Positions 1 through 8,338 are shown, counted from the stretch's first letter. The stretch: 64,000 bases of DNA from CAVSNH01 sp963729275 (GCA_963729275.1 CAVSNH010000007.1:62001-126000); one strand, 5' to 3'. Translations and numbers: made by a program. The notes: generated by a model not told the origin, from the letters alone.

Positions 1-601
1 CGACGCCTCGACGGGGCGGTTCCTCTCACTGGCCTGCGACGTGACCGAGCCCGACGCCGTCGAGGCCGCATTCACGACCATCGAGGATGCCTGGGGGCCG
101 GTCGAAGTTCTCGTTGCCAACGCCGGCATCACGCGGGACACCCTCGTCCTCCGGATGAGCGAGGAGGCCTGGACGGAGGTCATCGACACCAACCTCACCG
201 CCGCTTATCGAGTGGCCAAACGAGCCTTGGGCAAGATGGTGCGCCTCCACCGGGGCCGCATCGTCATGGTCTCCTCGGTGGGCGCCTTCCTGGGTGCCGC
301 GGGCCAGGCCAACTACGCCGCCTCCAAGGCCGGCCTGGTGGGCCTAGCCCGGGCCCTGGCCCGGGAGGTGGCCAGCCGGTCCATCACGGTGAACGTCATC
401 GCGCCCGGCCTGGTCGAAACGAATATGCTCGCGGCGCTCGGAGAGGCGCACATCGAGTCCTACCTGGCACAGGTTCCACTGGGCCGGCTCGGGCAGCCCG
501 AGGAGATCGCCGGCGTGGTCGGGTTCCTGGCCTCGGCCGACGCCGGGTACGTGACCGGCGCCGTCCTCCCGGTCGATGGTGGCCTGTCGATGGGCATGTG
601 A
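1..601 (+). CDS. fabG: 3-oxoacyl-ACP reductase FabG, 5' end outside the window
   Basis: Short-chain dehydrogenase that reduces 3-oxoacyl-ACP with NADPH in the fatty-acid elongation cycle. The reading frame is open from base 2, so the N-terminus with the Gly-rich cofactor loop lies outside the window. What remains shows the NAG motif (about base 119), the catalytic Ser in the VSSVGA stretch, YAASK (Tyr codon 314-316, Lys codon 326-328) and the FabG-type ending YVTGAVLPVDGG. Fifty-six bases separate it from acpP and fabF on the same strand, and this neighbourhood is the main reason to call it FabG rather than a generic short-chain dehydrogenase. The internal GTG at 41 is not the true start. Confidence 0.9.
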   Translation, partial: DASTGRFLSLACDVTEPDAVEAAFTTIEDAWGPVEVLVANAGITRDTLVLRMSEEAWTEVIDTNLTAAYRVAKRALGKMVRLHRGRIVMVSSVGAFLGAAGQANYAASKAGLVGLARALAREVASRSITVNVIAPGLVETNMLAALGEAHIESYLAQVPLGRLGQPEEIAGVVGFLASADAGYVTGAVLPVDGGLSMGM

Positions 602-657
602 CCGGGCACCGCTGTCGTCGCATCGACCGTGCCCCAACCCGACAAAGGAGAAGCTGA

Positions 658-897
658 GTGACCAACGAGGAAGCGTTCGAGAAGTTCCGTGAGTGTGCGG
701 TCGAGGTCCTGCAGTGCCCCGCCGACAAGATCACCCGGGACGCCCGGTTCGCCGACGACCTCGACGCCGACAGCCTCGACCTCGTCGAGTTGGTCATGGC
801 CCTCGAGGAGACCTTCGAGATCACGGTGGACGAGACCGAGCTGGAGGGGATCGAGACGGTGGGACAGGCCTTCGACCTCGTCGCGGCCAAGATCTGA
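658..897 (+). CDS. acpP: acyl carrier protein
   Basis: Carries growing acyl chains on a phosphopantetheine arm in the cytosol. It has 79 residues, the usual ACP length, with the DADSLDLVEL motif. Ser39 is the predicted phosphopantetheine attachment site. The protein is strongly acidic, as expected. The GTG start is chosen because a clear Shine-Dalgarno (AAAGGAG, 644-650) lies 7 bases upstream, one of the few good ribosome sites in the window. The stop overlaps the fabF start (TGATG), so the two are probably translationally coupled. It could serve a dedicated pathway rather than bulk fatty-acid synthesis, but the fabG-acpP-fabF order favours the housekeeping role. Confidence 0.95.
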   Translation: MTNEEAFEKFRECAVEVLQCPADKITRDARFADDLDADSLDLVELVMALEETFEITVDETELEGIETVGQAFDLVAAKI

Positions 898-2093
898 TGC
901 TGCTCGGCCTGGGCCCGGGTGGCCCGGTGGCCGGCCGGCGGGTGGCCGTCACCGGCATCGGCGCCATCTCGTGCTGCGGGGTGGGGACCGAGGCGCTCTG
1001 GGCCGGCCTCAACGGTCCTCCACCCCGCGGTGAACGCCGAGTGACCGACTTCGACCCGTCCCCCTGGTTCGGGCCGAAGGAGGTGCGCACGCTCGACCGG
1101 TTCGCCCAGTTCAGCGTGGCCGTGGCGGTCATGGCCATGGAGGACGCGGGAGAGCCCGACTCCGACCCGGGGCGCTCCGGGGTGGTCATGGGCACAGGGG
1201 TTGGGGGCCTCGAGAGCCTCGAGTCACAGATCCTCCTCTTCGGAGAGAAAGGCCCGCGACGCGTCTCACCCCGGCTGGTGCCCATGATGATGGCCAATGC
1301 CGGCGCGGCCAACGTGTCCATCCGCATGGGCTGGCACGGCCCTTCCGAGACCGTCACCACCGCGTGCGCCGCCGGCGCCCACAGCATCGCTCACGCCGGC
1401 CGCCTGATCGCCTCCGGTCGGTGCGATGTGGCCATCGGCGGGGCGGCGGAAGCCAGCATGACCGGGGTCGGGATCGCCGCCTTCGCCAACATGACCGCCC
1501 TGTCGACCTCGGGCGAATCCCGGCCTTTCGACATCCGCCGCGACGGCTTCGTGATCACCGAGGGCGCAGGCGCCCTGGTGCTCGAGTCATGGGACCACGC
1601 CACCGCCCGCGGGGCCCGCATCTATGGGGAACTGGCCGGTGCGGCCAGCACCGCCGACGCCTACCACATCACGGCTCCTATCCCCGGGGGCTCGGGGGCC
1701 GCCGCCTGCATGACGCTGGCCATGGAGGATGCCGGTATCGGGACCGCCGACATCGGGCAGATCAACGCCCACGGCACGTCCACACCGTTGAACGACAAGG
1801 CCGAAGCCGACGCCATCGTCAAGGTCTTCGGGGCCAGCCCGCCGCCGGTCACCTCGACCAAGGGCGTCACCGGGCATGGTCTCGGGGCGAGCGGGGCCAT
1901 CGAAGCCGTGGCCTGTGTCCTCAGCCTCTCTCACGGCCAGATCCCTCCGACCGCCGGCTACGAGGAGCCCGACCCCGACATCTCCCTCGACGTCGTGGCG
2001 CCTCTGGCCCGCCCATGGACACCGGCCCCGATTCTCTCCAACTCCTTCGGCTTCGGCGGTCACAACGGCTGCCTGGTCGTCTCTCCTGCCTGA
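897..2093 (+). CDS. fabF: beta-ketoacyl-ACP synthase II
   Basis: Condenses acyl-ACP with malonyl-ACP during fatty-acid elongation. The 398-residue protein has the thiolase fold. The nucleophile is Cys157 (TACAAGAH) and the two active-site histidines are His292 (NAHGTSTPLND) and His327 (TGHGLGASGA), spaced much as in E. coli FabF. The Lys before TGH is present (TKGVTGH), but the usual SMTGHLLGAAG is GVTGHGLGASG here. The ATG at 897 overlaps the acpP stop and gives the family's normal length; the frame stays open upstream inside acpP, but that part does not resemble the family. A polyketide-type ketosynthase is the alternative, but nothing beside it suggests a polyketide cluster. Confidence 0.92.
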   Translation: MLLGLGPGGPVAGRRVAVTGIGAISCCGVGTEALWAGLNGPPPRGERRVTDFDPSPWFGPKEVRTLDRFAQFSVAVAVMAMEDAGEPDSDPGRSGVVMGTGVGGLESLESQILLFGEKGPRRVSPRLVPMMMANAGAANVSIRMGWHGPSETVTTACAAGAHSIAHAGRLIASGRCDVAIGGAAEASMTGVGIAAFANMTALSTSGESRPFDIRRDGFVITEGAGALVLESWDHATARGARIYGELAGAASTADAYHITAPIPGGSGAAACMTLAMEDAGIGTADIGQINAHGTSTPLNDKAEADAIVKVFGASPPPVTSTKGVTGHGLGASGAIEAVACVLSLSHGQIPPTAGYEEPDPDISLDVVAPLARPWTPAPILSNSFGFGGHNGCLVVSPA

Positions 2094-2143
2094 CCAACGC
2101 GGACACAGCGGGCAACCGGCTGTCGGGCGCCCGGCGGGGCACC

Positions 2144-2149
2144 TACGGT
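2144..2149 (+). promoter_or_regulatory. putative -10 box for the ABC1 kinase gene
   Basis: TACGGT lies 6 bases before the ATG at 2156 and no Shine-Dalgarno is visible. This fits a TANNNT -10 element driving a leaderless message. It is a sequence pattern only; no transcript is known. Confidence 0.45.
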
Positions 2150-2155
2150 GTTGCC

Positions 2156-3928
2156 ATGGATGCATCAGTGACCACTGACACACCCTCCGAGGAGGCCGAG
2201 CCCGGCCCTGGGCGGTCGGTGGCGCGGTCCTCGGCGGTCGAGAACGGGCACTCCCCCGGCCCCCAAGCCTCCTCCGGCCCAGAGGAGCGCGACTCACCCG
2301 ACCTCGCCATCGGTGCCTTCACCCGACGCGGACCGTGGACGGTCGACCCGGCTTCGATGCCCTGGCGGCAGCCCGGACCGGGGCGGGTCGGCGTGGACGA
2401 GCGCCGGGCGGAGGCGGCGGCCGAAGCACGCCAATTGGTCTCGGCGACGCTGCGGCCCAGCCCCGCCCGCGTGGCGGCCGTCTGCGTCCGCATCGGCGGT
2501 GCGTTGCTGGCCTGGCGCCTCAGGGAACGGGGAACGGACCTTTCGCGCGCTGGTCTGTCACGCCGCCTGCGCGTCGCCTTCGAGCGGCTCGGACCGACGT
2601 ACATCAAACTCGGCCAGATCCTCTCGTCGGGCGAGGGCATCTTCCCCGAGGAACTGGTGGCCGAGTTCCAGCTGCTCCGTGACCGCGTCCCGCCCGAGCC
2701 CTTCTCGGTGGTCCGACGCACCGTCGAGGCCGAGCTCGGCCGCCCGATCGCTGACGTGTTCGTCTCATTCAATCCGACCCCCATCGCCTCGGCGTCCATC
2801 GCCCAGGTCCACGCAGCCACCCTCCGCACCGGCGAACGGGTCGCCGTCAAGGTCCAGCGGTCGACGGTCGACCGCATGGTCCGCCTCGACCTGGCCGCCA
2901 TGGCCTGGCTGGCGCCGCAGCTGGTGGGGCGAATCCCAGTGGCGGCCCTCACCAACCCGCCGGCGCTCGTGGAGTTGTTCGCCGAGACGATCGTCGAGGA
3001 GCTCGACTTCCGGCTCGAGGCCCAGAACATGCTCGACATCGCCGCCGTCTACGCCGCTGCCGATCAGCGGTCGGTGGTGGTCCCGCGTCCCCACCCGGAG
3101 CTCGTGACCCGCCGCGTTCTGGTGATGGAGCAACTCGCCGGCTTCGCCTGGGGCGAAGCATCGGCCATGCGGGCCAGCGGCATCGACACCGCGGCCGTGC
3201 TCCGGGCCACGCTCATCGCGTTCCTCGAGGGCGCCCTGCTACATGGCGTCTTCCATGGCGATCTCCACGGTGGCAACCTCCTCGTCCGCCCCGACGGCAC
3301 CGTGGCCCTGCTCGATTTCGGCATCACCGGCCGTCTGGACGAGCGGGGGCGCCTCGCCTTCCTCCGTCTCGAGATGGGGGCCACCACCAACAACGTCCCC
3401 CTCCAGGTCGAGGCACTCCGCGACCTCGGTGCCCTGCCGCCCGAGGTGGACGTGGAAGCCGTCATCCGCGACTTGGGGCTCGACCGCCCACCGGTTGACC
3501 CGACGACGCTGAGCGCCGACGAGATGGTGGCCGAGCTGCGGGACGTCACCAAGGGCCTGCTCGAGTACGGGGCTCGCCTGCCCAAGGAGCTCATGCTCTT
3601 CGTCAAGGACGTGCTCTTCCTCAATGGCGCTATGGCCTCGATGGCTCCGGACGTCGACATCCTGGGAGAGATCCTGGCCGTCGCCACCTACTTCACCGAG
3701 CGCTACGGCGAGCGCATCGCCCGGGAGGTCGGGCTCGAGATCACGACCCAGGCCATCGACCTCGACGGCTACCGGGCGGCGCTCGGCTTTCCCGATGAAG
3801 AGGGGGCCATCACCTTCGCGGATCTTCAGGAGCGCCGGGAGCTCATCCGCCGCCGGCTCGAGCAGCGCCAGGTCGAGCGCAAGCGCTCCGGTTGGCGCCT
3901 GTTGGATTTGCGACGGCGTCCTCGCTGA
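2156..3928 (+). CDS. ABC1/UbiB-family atypical kinase (AarF-like)
   Basis: Member of the UbiB/ADCK (ABC1) family of protein-kinase-like proteins, which support isoprenoid-quinone biosynthesis or related lipid processes. It has 590 residues. A Pro/Ser/Glu-rich N-terminus of about 70 residues precedes the ABC1 domain. Visible family features are the KxGQ-type motif (YIKLGQILSS), the Ala-rich loop ASIAQVHAA, Lys232 (VAVKVQRS), Asp369 (FHGDLHGGN) and Asp387 (LLDFG). The C-terminal part is helical and there is no obvious transmembrane anchor. The ATG at 2156 follows a -10-like box by 6 bases. It follows fabF on the same strand but probably has its own promoter. The substrate cannot be read from the sequence. 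Confidence 0.85.
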   Translation: MDASVTTDTPSEEAEPGPGRSVARSSAVENGHSPGPQASSGPEERDSPDLAIGAFTRRGPWTVDPASMPWRQPGPGRVGVDERRAEAAAEARQLVSATLRPSPARVAAVCVRIGGALLAWRLRERGTDLSRAGLSRRLRVAFERLGPTYIKLGQILSSGEGIFPEELVAEFQLLRDRVPPEPFSVVRRTVEAELGRPIADVFVSFNPTPIASASIAQVHAATLRTGERVAVKVQRSTVDRMVRLDLAAMAWLAPQLVGRIPVAALTNPPALVELFAETIVEELDFRLEAQNMLDIAAVYAAADQRSVVVPRPHPELVTRRVLVMEQLAGFAWGEASAMRASGIDTAAVLRATLIAFLEGALLHGVFHGDLHGGNLLVRPDGTVALLDFGITGRLDERGRLAFLRLEMGATTNNVPLQVEALRDLGALPPEVDVEAVIRDLGLDRPPVDPTTLSADEMVAELRDVTKGLLEYGARLPKELMLFVKDVLFLNGAMASMAPDVDILGEILAVATYFTERYGERIAREVGLEITTQAIDLDGYRAALGFPDEEGAITFADLQERRELIRRRLEQRQVERKRSGWRLLDLRRRPR

Positions 3929-3933
3929 GCCGG

Positions 3934-3952
3934 TGAGCCGATCCTCGGCTCA
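3934..3952 (+). terminator. possible transcription terminator hairpin after the ABC1 kinase gene
   Basis: TGAGCCGA and TCGGCTCA form a perfect 8-bp stem with a 3-base loop, starting six bases after the kinase stop codon. There is no T tract, which is common for hairpins in GC-rich actinobacteria, so function is uncertain. Confidence 0.45.
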
Positions 3953-4293
3953 TCGCCCGTGATTGCCAGGAGCCTCATGGGTGGTCGCTTGGGGCTGCTC
4001 CCGAGCTTGGTGGGGGCTCATCCGTGAAGGCCCCAGGGGCTCAACCTTCCGGGTTTTAATTTTCAAAAGGCCGAATTTGTCAGGTTAGGCTGACAGTTTT
4101 GTCAGGTTAGGCTGACACACGTCAGGTTATACTGACAAAACCGGCATTTCCAAAAAAAATAAACGGGACCGAGCCTCCCGATCAACGCCCCCTTGTGCCT
4201 GCTCGCAGGCGGCCCGCCGCGCTCGTCACGAGACTCACGGGCACGAGGCCCCGGAGCGTCAGCTCGGTCGTGTCAGCGCCTCGACCCGATGAG
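3953..4293. other. gene-free stretch between convergent genes, AT-richer than its surroundings
   Basis: The only interval above 300 bases without a gene. It separates the ABC1 kinase gene (+) from the VOC gene (-). I see no coding pattern and no tRNA-like fold. From about 4050 to 4170 the sequence is clearly AT-richer than the rest of the window, with runs of A and T, and holds three copies of an 18-bp palindrome. Local composition and repeats suggest foreign origin or a regulatory array, but no transposase remnant is recognisable. Confidence 0.6.
4078..4137. repeat. three tandem copies of an 18-bp palindrome, TGTCAG-N6-CTGACA
   Basis: Copies lie at 4078-4095, 4100-4117 and 4120-4137. The first two are identical (TGTCAGGTTAGGCTGACA). 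The third starts with C instead of T and has TATA in place of TAGG in the spacer. Start-to-start distances are 22 and 20 bases, about two helical turns, so bound dimers would lie on nearly the same DNA face. Each copy contains a TANNCT hexamer (TAGGCT, TAGGCT, TATACT) resembling the -10 boxes elsewhere in this window. It could be an operator array, or the end of a lost insertion sequence, since some element families have repeated TGTCA ends. Confidence 0.8.
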
Positions 4294-4740
4294 TCACGAC
4301 CATTCGGCGAGCTCGATGGTCACGTCATCGGGACCGACGAGGAAAACCAGCCGCCGATCGTGGAACTCCATGACGTCGTTCCTCACGACCACTCCGGCGG
4401 CCACCAGTCGTTCGAGCGTGTCATCGAGGTCGCTCACGGCGAAGCAGACGTGGTTGAAACCGAGCCGGGCAAGGTTTCCCTCGTCGGGCTTGTCGGGAAG
4501 TGCCGGGTGGTGGAAGCGCAGCAGCTGGACCTCCTGGTGGGTCGCGGCATCGCGCAGCTCCAGCGTGACGTGGTCGGCCTTCCAACCCGGTATTCCCATG
4601 TAACGCGACATCTCGTCGCCGGACACGACGGTCCGCTTGACTTCCTCAAACCCCAACAACCCGAAGAAGCGTTCGGCCCGGTCGAGGTCGGTCACGGCGA
4701 TGGTCACATGGTCGAATCCCTGGTGTCGTGACACGTCCAT
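4294..4740 (-). CDS. VOC-fold protein (glyoxalase/methylmalonyl-CoA epimerase-like)
   Basis: A 148-residue protein of the vicinal-oxygen-chelate superfamily. Two beta-alpha-beta-beta-beta modules are visible: FDHVTIAVTDLDRAERFF near the start and FNHVCFAVSDLDDTLERL near residue 95. His10 and the His in FNHVCF, together with Glu residues at the ends of the two modules (VTLEL, VTIELAEWS), are candidate metal ligands. The family includes glyoxalase I, methylmalonyl-CoA epimerase, extradiol dioxygenases and resistance proteins, and the sequence alone does not choose among them. It lies 97 bases downstream of trpA on the same strand and may be the last gene of that transcript, but no link to tryptophan synthesis is implied. 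Confidence 0.75.
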   Translation of the reverse strand: MDVSRHQGFDHVTIAVTDLDRAERFFGLLGFEEVKRTVVSGDEMSRYMGIPGWKADHVTLELRDAATHQEVQLLRFHHPALPDKPDEGNLARLGFNHVCFAVSDLDDTLERLVAAGVVVRNDVMEFHDRRLVFLVGPDDVTIELAEWS

Positions 4741-4837
4741 CGCGACGGATTCTGCTGCATGGCCGTCGCCTTGTCACTCGGTCCTGCGGACAGCCAGGGC
4801 CTGGGCCATACCGGCCCCGCCCATGAGACACCGTTCG

Positions 4838-5638
4838 TCAACCACTGTCGATGGCCCGGCGCAGCGAGCCGACGAATGCGGCTGCCCCTTCGGGACCCTC
4901 CCCTTCGAGCAGCCGTCGCACGAGGGCCGAGCCCACCACCACACCGTCGGCCACTTCGCAGACACGTACGGCCTGCTCGGGGTTCGAGATGCCGATGCCG
5001 ACACACACCGGCAGGTCGGAAGCGGACCGGACCCGCTCGGCCACGGCGCGGGCCGAGTCAGCGAGCACGGCGCGCTCGCCGGTCACTCCCATCCGTCCGA
5101 CGGCGTAGACGAACCCGCTCGACTGCTGGCAGATGGCGTGCACCCGGTCATCGGGGGTCGACGGCGCGACGAGGAGCACGGTGGCCACACCGGCCGGCCC
5201 GGCGGCAGCGGCCCACGGTCCGAGCTCCTCGAGCGGCAGGTCGGGAACGATGGCTCCGGTCACGCCGGCCTCGGCCAACATCCCGGCCATGCGGGTGTGG
5301 CCGGCCCGCAGGAACAGGTTGTAGTAGGTCATGACAAGGAGTGGCACTCCGAGCTCGAGGCGGGACAGGTCGGCGATGACCCCATCGGGAGTGGTCCCGC
5401 GCGCAAGCGCCCGCCTCGACGCCTCCTGGATGGTTGGCCCGTCGATCATCGGGTCCGAGAAGGGGATGCCCACCTCGATGGCGTCGGCCCCGGCGTCGGC
5501 GATGGCTTCGAGAGTGAGCAGCCACTGGTCGTCGGCACCACCGCAGACGTAGGGCACGAGCAGCTTGTGCCCCGCATCTCGACGCGACCGGAGGGCTATC
5601 TCGAGGTCGAGCGGGGTCCGAGCCACCGGCGCCGTCAA
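4838..5638 (-). CDS. trpA: tryptophan synthase alpha subunit
   Basis: Cleaves indole-3-glycerol phosphate to indole and glyceraldehyde 3-phosphate; indole is channelled to TrpB. The TIM-barrel protein has 266 residues, close to the family norm. Glu55 (AIEVGIPFSDP) and Asp66 match the catalytic Glu49/Asp60 pair of E. coli with the same 11-residue spacing, and the phosphate-binding GIGISNPEQ and VVGSALV loops are present. The start is unusual: the best-placed codon is a TTG overlapping the trpB stop (TTGA). A GTG four codons in (5626) is the alternative. The frame stays open far upstream inside trpB, but that part is not TrpA-like. Confidence 0.92.
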   Translation of the reverse strand: MTAPVARTPLDLEIALRSRRDAGHKLLVPYVCGGADDQWLLTLEAIADAGADAIEVGIPFSDPMIDGPTIQEASRRALARGTTPDGVIADLSRLELGVPLLVMTYYNLFLRAGHTRMAGMLAEAGVTGAIVPDLPLEELGPWAAAAGPAGVATVLLVAPSTPDDRVHAICQQSSGFVYAVGRMGVTGERAVLADSARAVAERVRSASDLPVCVGIGISNPEQAVRVCEVADGVVVGSALVRRLLEGEGPEGAAAFVGSLRRAIDSG

Positions 5639-6834
5639 CGCCCACCTCGCAGAAGATCGCGTACCTGGGCCACGTCCTTGTCTCCTCGGCCCGAGAGGTT
5701 CACGAGCACGACCGAGCCGGGCTCGATCTCCCGCCGCGACACGGCGGCAATCACCCAGGCGATGGCGTGTGCCGACTCGAGGGCAGCCAGGATGCCTTCG
5801 GTACGGGCCAGGCACTGGAATGCCTCGAGCACGTCGTCGTCCGTGGCCGATGCATAGCGGGCCCGGCCGATCTCAGCCAGGTGGGCGTGCTCGGGGCCGA
5901 TGCCGGGGTAGTCGAGCCCGGCCGAGATGGACTCGGCTTCGAGGATCTGACCGGCCTCGTCTTGCAGGAGCGCGCTGCGCATCCCGTGCAGAACGCCGGG
6001 CACGCCCGTCGTCAGGGCCGCTCCCCCGGCTGCCTCGACCGCCACCAAGCCCGCCGCCGTGTCGTCGGCGAAACCGGCGAAGAGGCCGGCGGCGTTGGAG
6101 CCGCCCCCCGCGCAGGCCACCACCATGTCGGGGTCGGATCCGTCGAGCAGCTCCCGGCACTGCTGGCGCGCCTCTTCGCCGATGACCCGTTGGAACTCGC
6201 GGACCATCCATGGGTAGGGGTGCGGTCCCATCACCGAACCAACGCAGTAGTACGTCGTGTCCACTGTGGCGACCCAGTCGCGGAGGGCCTCGTTCACCGC
6301 ATCCTTGAGCGTGCGGCTGCCGGTGGTGACCGGCCGGACCTCGGCGCCGAGCAGTTCCATGCGGAAAACGTTGAGCTCTTGTCGCCGCGTGTCGACCTCA
6401 CCCATGAAGACCACGCACTCGAGGTCGAAGAGGGAGGCGGCGGTGGCGGTGGCCACGCCGTGCTGGCCGGCCCCCGTCTCGGCGATGAACCTCGGTTTGC
6501 CCATACGGCGGGCCAAGAGCCCCTGGCCGATGACGTTGTTGAGCTTGTGGGAGCCGGTGTGGGCCAGGTCCTCACGCTTGAGCAGTAGGCGGATGCCGAG
6601 CTCCTCCGACAAGCGACCACACTCGGTCACCGGCGTCGGTCGCCCTCCGTAGTGGCGCAGGATGCCGTCGAGCTCGGCGCGGAAGGCGGGGTCCGCCCAC
6701 GCCTCCCGAAACGCGGCCTCGACCTCGATGCAGGCCGGCACCAGCGACTCGGGCACGAAACGGCCGCCGAAGCTGCCGAAGCGGCCCGACGGCCCCGGGT
6801 CACCCATGACCAGCGGTTCGGCGCTCACGCTCAA
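5635..6834 (-). CDS. trpB: tryptophan synthase beta subunit
   Basis: PLP enzyme joining indole and serine to make tryptophan, partner of TrpA. It has 399 residues. The sequence shows FGGRFVPESL near the N-terminus, the PLP lysine Lys97 in HTGSHKLNN, the ETGAGQHG substrate loop and the Gly-rich phosphate loop CAGGGSNAAG. This looks like the TrpA-partnered TrpB1 type rather than the longer TrpB2. The start overlaps the trpF stop by 4 bases (ATGA) and the stop overlaps the trpA start, so trpF-trpB-trpA is one coupled unit. Confidence 0.97.
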   Translation of the reverse strand: MSVSAEPLVMGDPGPSGRFGSFGGRFVPESLVPACIEVEAAFREAWADPAFRAELDGILRHYGGRPTPVTECGRLSEELGIRLLLKREDLAHTGSHKLNNVIGQGLLARRMGKPRFIAETGAGQHGVATATAASLFDLECVVFMGEVDTRRQELNVFRMELLGAEVRPVTTGSRTLKDAVNEALRDWVATVDTTYYCVGSVMGPHPYPWMVREFQRVIGEEARQQCRELLDGSDPDMVVACAGGGSNAAGLFAGFADDTAAGLVAVEAAGGAALTTGVPGVLHGMRSALLQDEAGQILEAESISAGLDYPGIGPEHAHLAEIGRARYASATDDDVLEAFQCLARTEGILAALESAHAIAWVIAAVSRREIEPGSVVLVNLSGRGDKDVAQVRDLLRGGR

Positions 6835-7544
6835 CCCTCCTGCCAGTCGAAAGGTTCGCCCACGGCCGGATGTTCCGCCGTCGGCTCGTCGGGCTGGGTA
6901 GCGGCGATGACGGCGGCGGTGCGGGCGGCGTTCATGAAGTCACGGAGCTTGGTCGGGTCCTTTACCCCGGGCGACGCCTCGACGCCGCTCGAAACGTCGA
7001 CGCCCCAGGGCCGGAGGTGGGCGATGGCTGCCCCCACGTTGTCGGCCCGTAGCCCTCCGGAGACGATCAGCCGGCTCGGATCGGCCACGCCCTCGGCCAG
7101 CCGCCAGTCGAACGGCTCACCCGACCCGGGGCTGGCCCCGTCGATCAGGAGGAACCGGGCACCGTAGTCGTCGAACCGGACGATGCTGCGGTGCCCAGCC
7201 GGAAAGGCCTTGATGGTGCAACCGACGCGGTCGGCGACAAAGCGGGCCTGGTCGGGCGTCTCGGCTCCGTGGAGCTGGACGACGTCGAGGCCGATCCGGT
7301 TGGCGATCTCGACCACCCGTTGCGGTGCTTCGTCGCGGAACACGCCCACTGTCACCGTCTCGTGCGGGAGCCGCTTCACGATGTCGGCCACTGTGCCCGC
7401 GGCCATCTGCCGGGGTGACGGGGCAAAGACGAAGCCCACGGCGTCGGCCCCTAGGCCGACGGCCGTCAACGCGTCCGACTCGGACGTGATCCCGCAGATC
7501 TTGATGAAGACGCTGTCGGTCTCGCCCGTCGGCACCGGGCTCAT
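6831..7544 (-). CDS. trpF: phosphoribosylanthranilate isomerase
   Basis: Isomerises phosphoribosylanthranilate in tryptophan synthesis. The 237-residue TIM barrel shows IKICGIT (Cys17, the catalytic-base position), the VGFVFAPSPRQ loop, VQLHG, FLLIDG and the SGGLRADNV and GVDVSSGVE loops. A dedicated trpF is notable because many actinobacteria lack it and use the dual-substrate PriA (HisA) instead. Here both trpF and a hisA exist. The N-terminus has about 10 residues before the usual start of the fold; an internal GTG (codon 12) would give a shorter form. It overlaps trpC upstream and trpB downstream by 4 bases each. Confidence 0.95.
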   Translation of the reverse strand: MSPVPTGETDSVFIKICGITSESDALTAVGLGADAVGFVFAPSPRQMAAGTVADIVKRLPHETVTVGVFRDEAPQRVVEIANRIGLDVVQLHGAETPDQARFVADRVGCTIKAFPAGHRSIVRFDDYGARFLLIDGASPGSGEPFDWRLAEGVADPSRLIVSGGLRADNVGAAIAHLRPWGVDVSSGVEASPGVKDPTKLRDFMNAARTAAVIAATQPDEPTAEHPAVGEPFDWQEG

Positions 7545-8329
7545 GAGGCTCCCACCAGGTAGGCCACGGCCGCCCGGCGGTCCGGGGCGCGCACCAGCGT
7601 CTCGCCCACCAAGACAGCCTGGTAGCCCGCATCAGCCAGCCGGCGCACGTCGTCGGCGTCGCGGATACCCGACTCGGCCACCGACACCACCTCGGGGGGC
7701 ATGGCCGCGGCCAGCGCGGCGGCCCGGCTCCGGTCGACCTCGAAGGTCGTGAGGTCGCGCTGATTGACGCCGACGAGGCGGGCGCCGGCGGCCAGGGCTC
7801 GCTCGAGCTCGGCGGCGTCGTGAACCTCGACGAGGGCCTCGAGCCCGCACGCACCGGCCACCCCCAGGAAAGAGGCAAGCTCGTTATCGGACAAGACGGC
7901 CGCAATGAGCAGCACGGCATCGGCGCCCATCAGGCGGGCGTCGCAGACGTCGAGGTCGCTCACCGTGAAGTCCTTGCGCAGCACGGGCAGGGTGCATGAG
8001 TCCCGAGCGGCACGCAGGTCCTGCGAGCTCCCGCCGAAGAAGTCGGCGTCAGTGAGGACCGACAAGCAGGCGGCACCACCCTGTTCGTAGTCACGGGCCA
8101 GAATGATCGGGTCGAGATCAGGATCAAGATCCCCCGCAGACGGTGACCGACGCTTGATCTCGGCGATCACGGCGATCCCGTCTCGGTTGGCCGCGGCCAC
8201 CAGGCTGTCCCCGAATCGCCGGGCCACCGGCAGGCGCCGGGCAACAGCCAGGGCCGCATCGAGGCTCCGCTCGTCGTCGGCCGCCGCTGCCCGGTGGGCA
8301 GCCACGATGGTCTCGAGGTAGGCGGCCAT
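7541..8329 (-). CDS. trpC: indole-3-glycerol phosphate synthase
   Basis: Closes the indole ring from carboxyphenylaminodeoxyribulose phosphate. It has 262 residues with a TIM barrel. EIKRRSPSAG, VLRKDFTVSD, VGVNQRDL and VAESGIR correspond to the substrate- and phosphate-binding segments; the lysines of KRRSPS and RKDF are in the expected places. It is the first gene of trpC-trpF-trpB-trpA on the minus strand. A TAGGCT box nine bases upstream of the ATG suggests a leaderless transcript, which would leave no room for a leader-peptide attenuator. No trpD or trpG is nearby; trpE is in the his operon. Confidence 0.96.
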   Translation of the reverse strand: MAAYLETIVAAHRAAAADDERSLDAALAVARRLPVARRFGDSLVAAANRDGIAVIAEIKRRSPSAGDLDPDLDPIILARDYEQGGAACLSVLTDADFFGGSSQDLRAARDSCTLPVLRKDFTVSDLDVCDARLMGADAVLLIAAVLSDNELASFLGVAGACGLEALVEVHDAAELERALAAGARLVGVNQRDLTTFEVDRSRAAALAAAMPPEVVSVAESGIRDADDVRRLADAGYQAVLVGETLVRAPDRRAAVAYLVGAS

Positions 8330-8338
8330 CGCCAGGTC

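Noticed and set aside
4078..4137. Palindrome array as a CRISPR array
   Set aside because: Spacers of 2-4 bases are far too short and there are no cas genes.
4195..4731. Plus-strand open frames opposite the VOC gene
   Set aside because: The minus strand encodes a clear VOC protein; the plus frames are its antisense and do not explain the palindrome array upstream of them.
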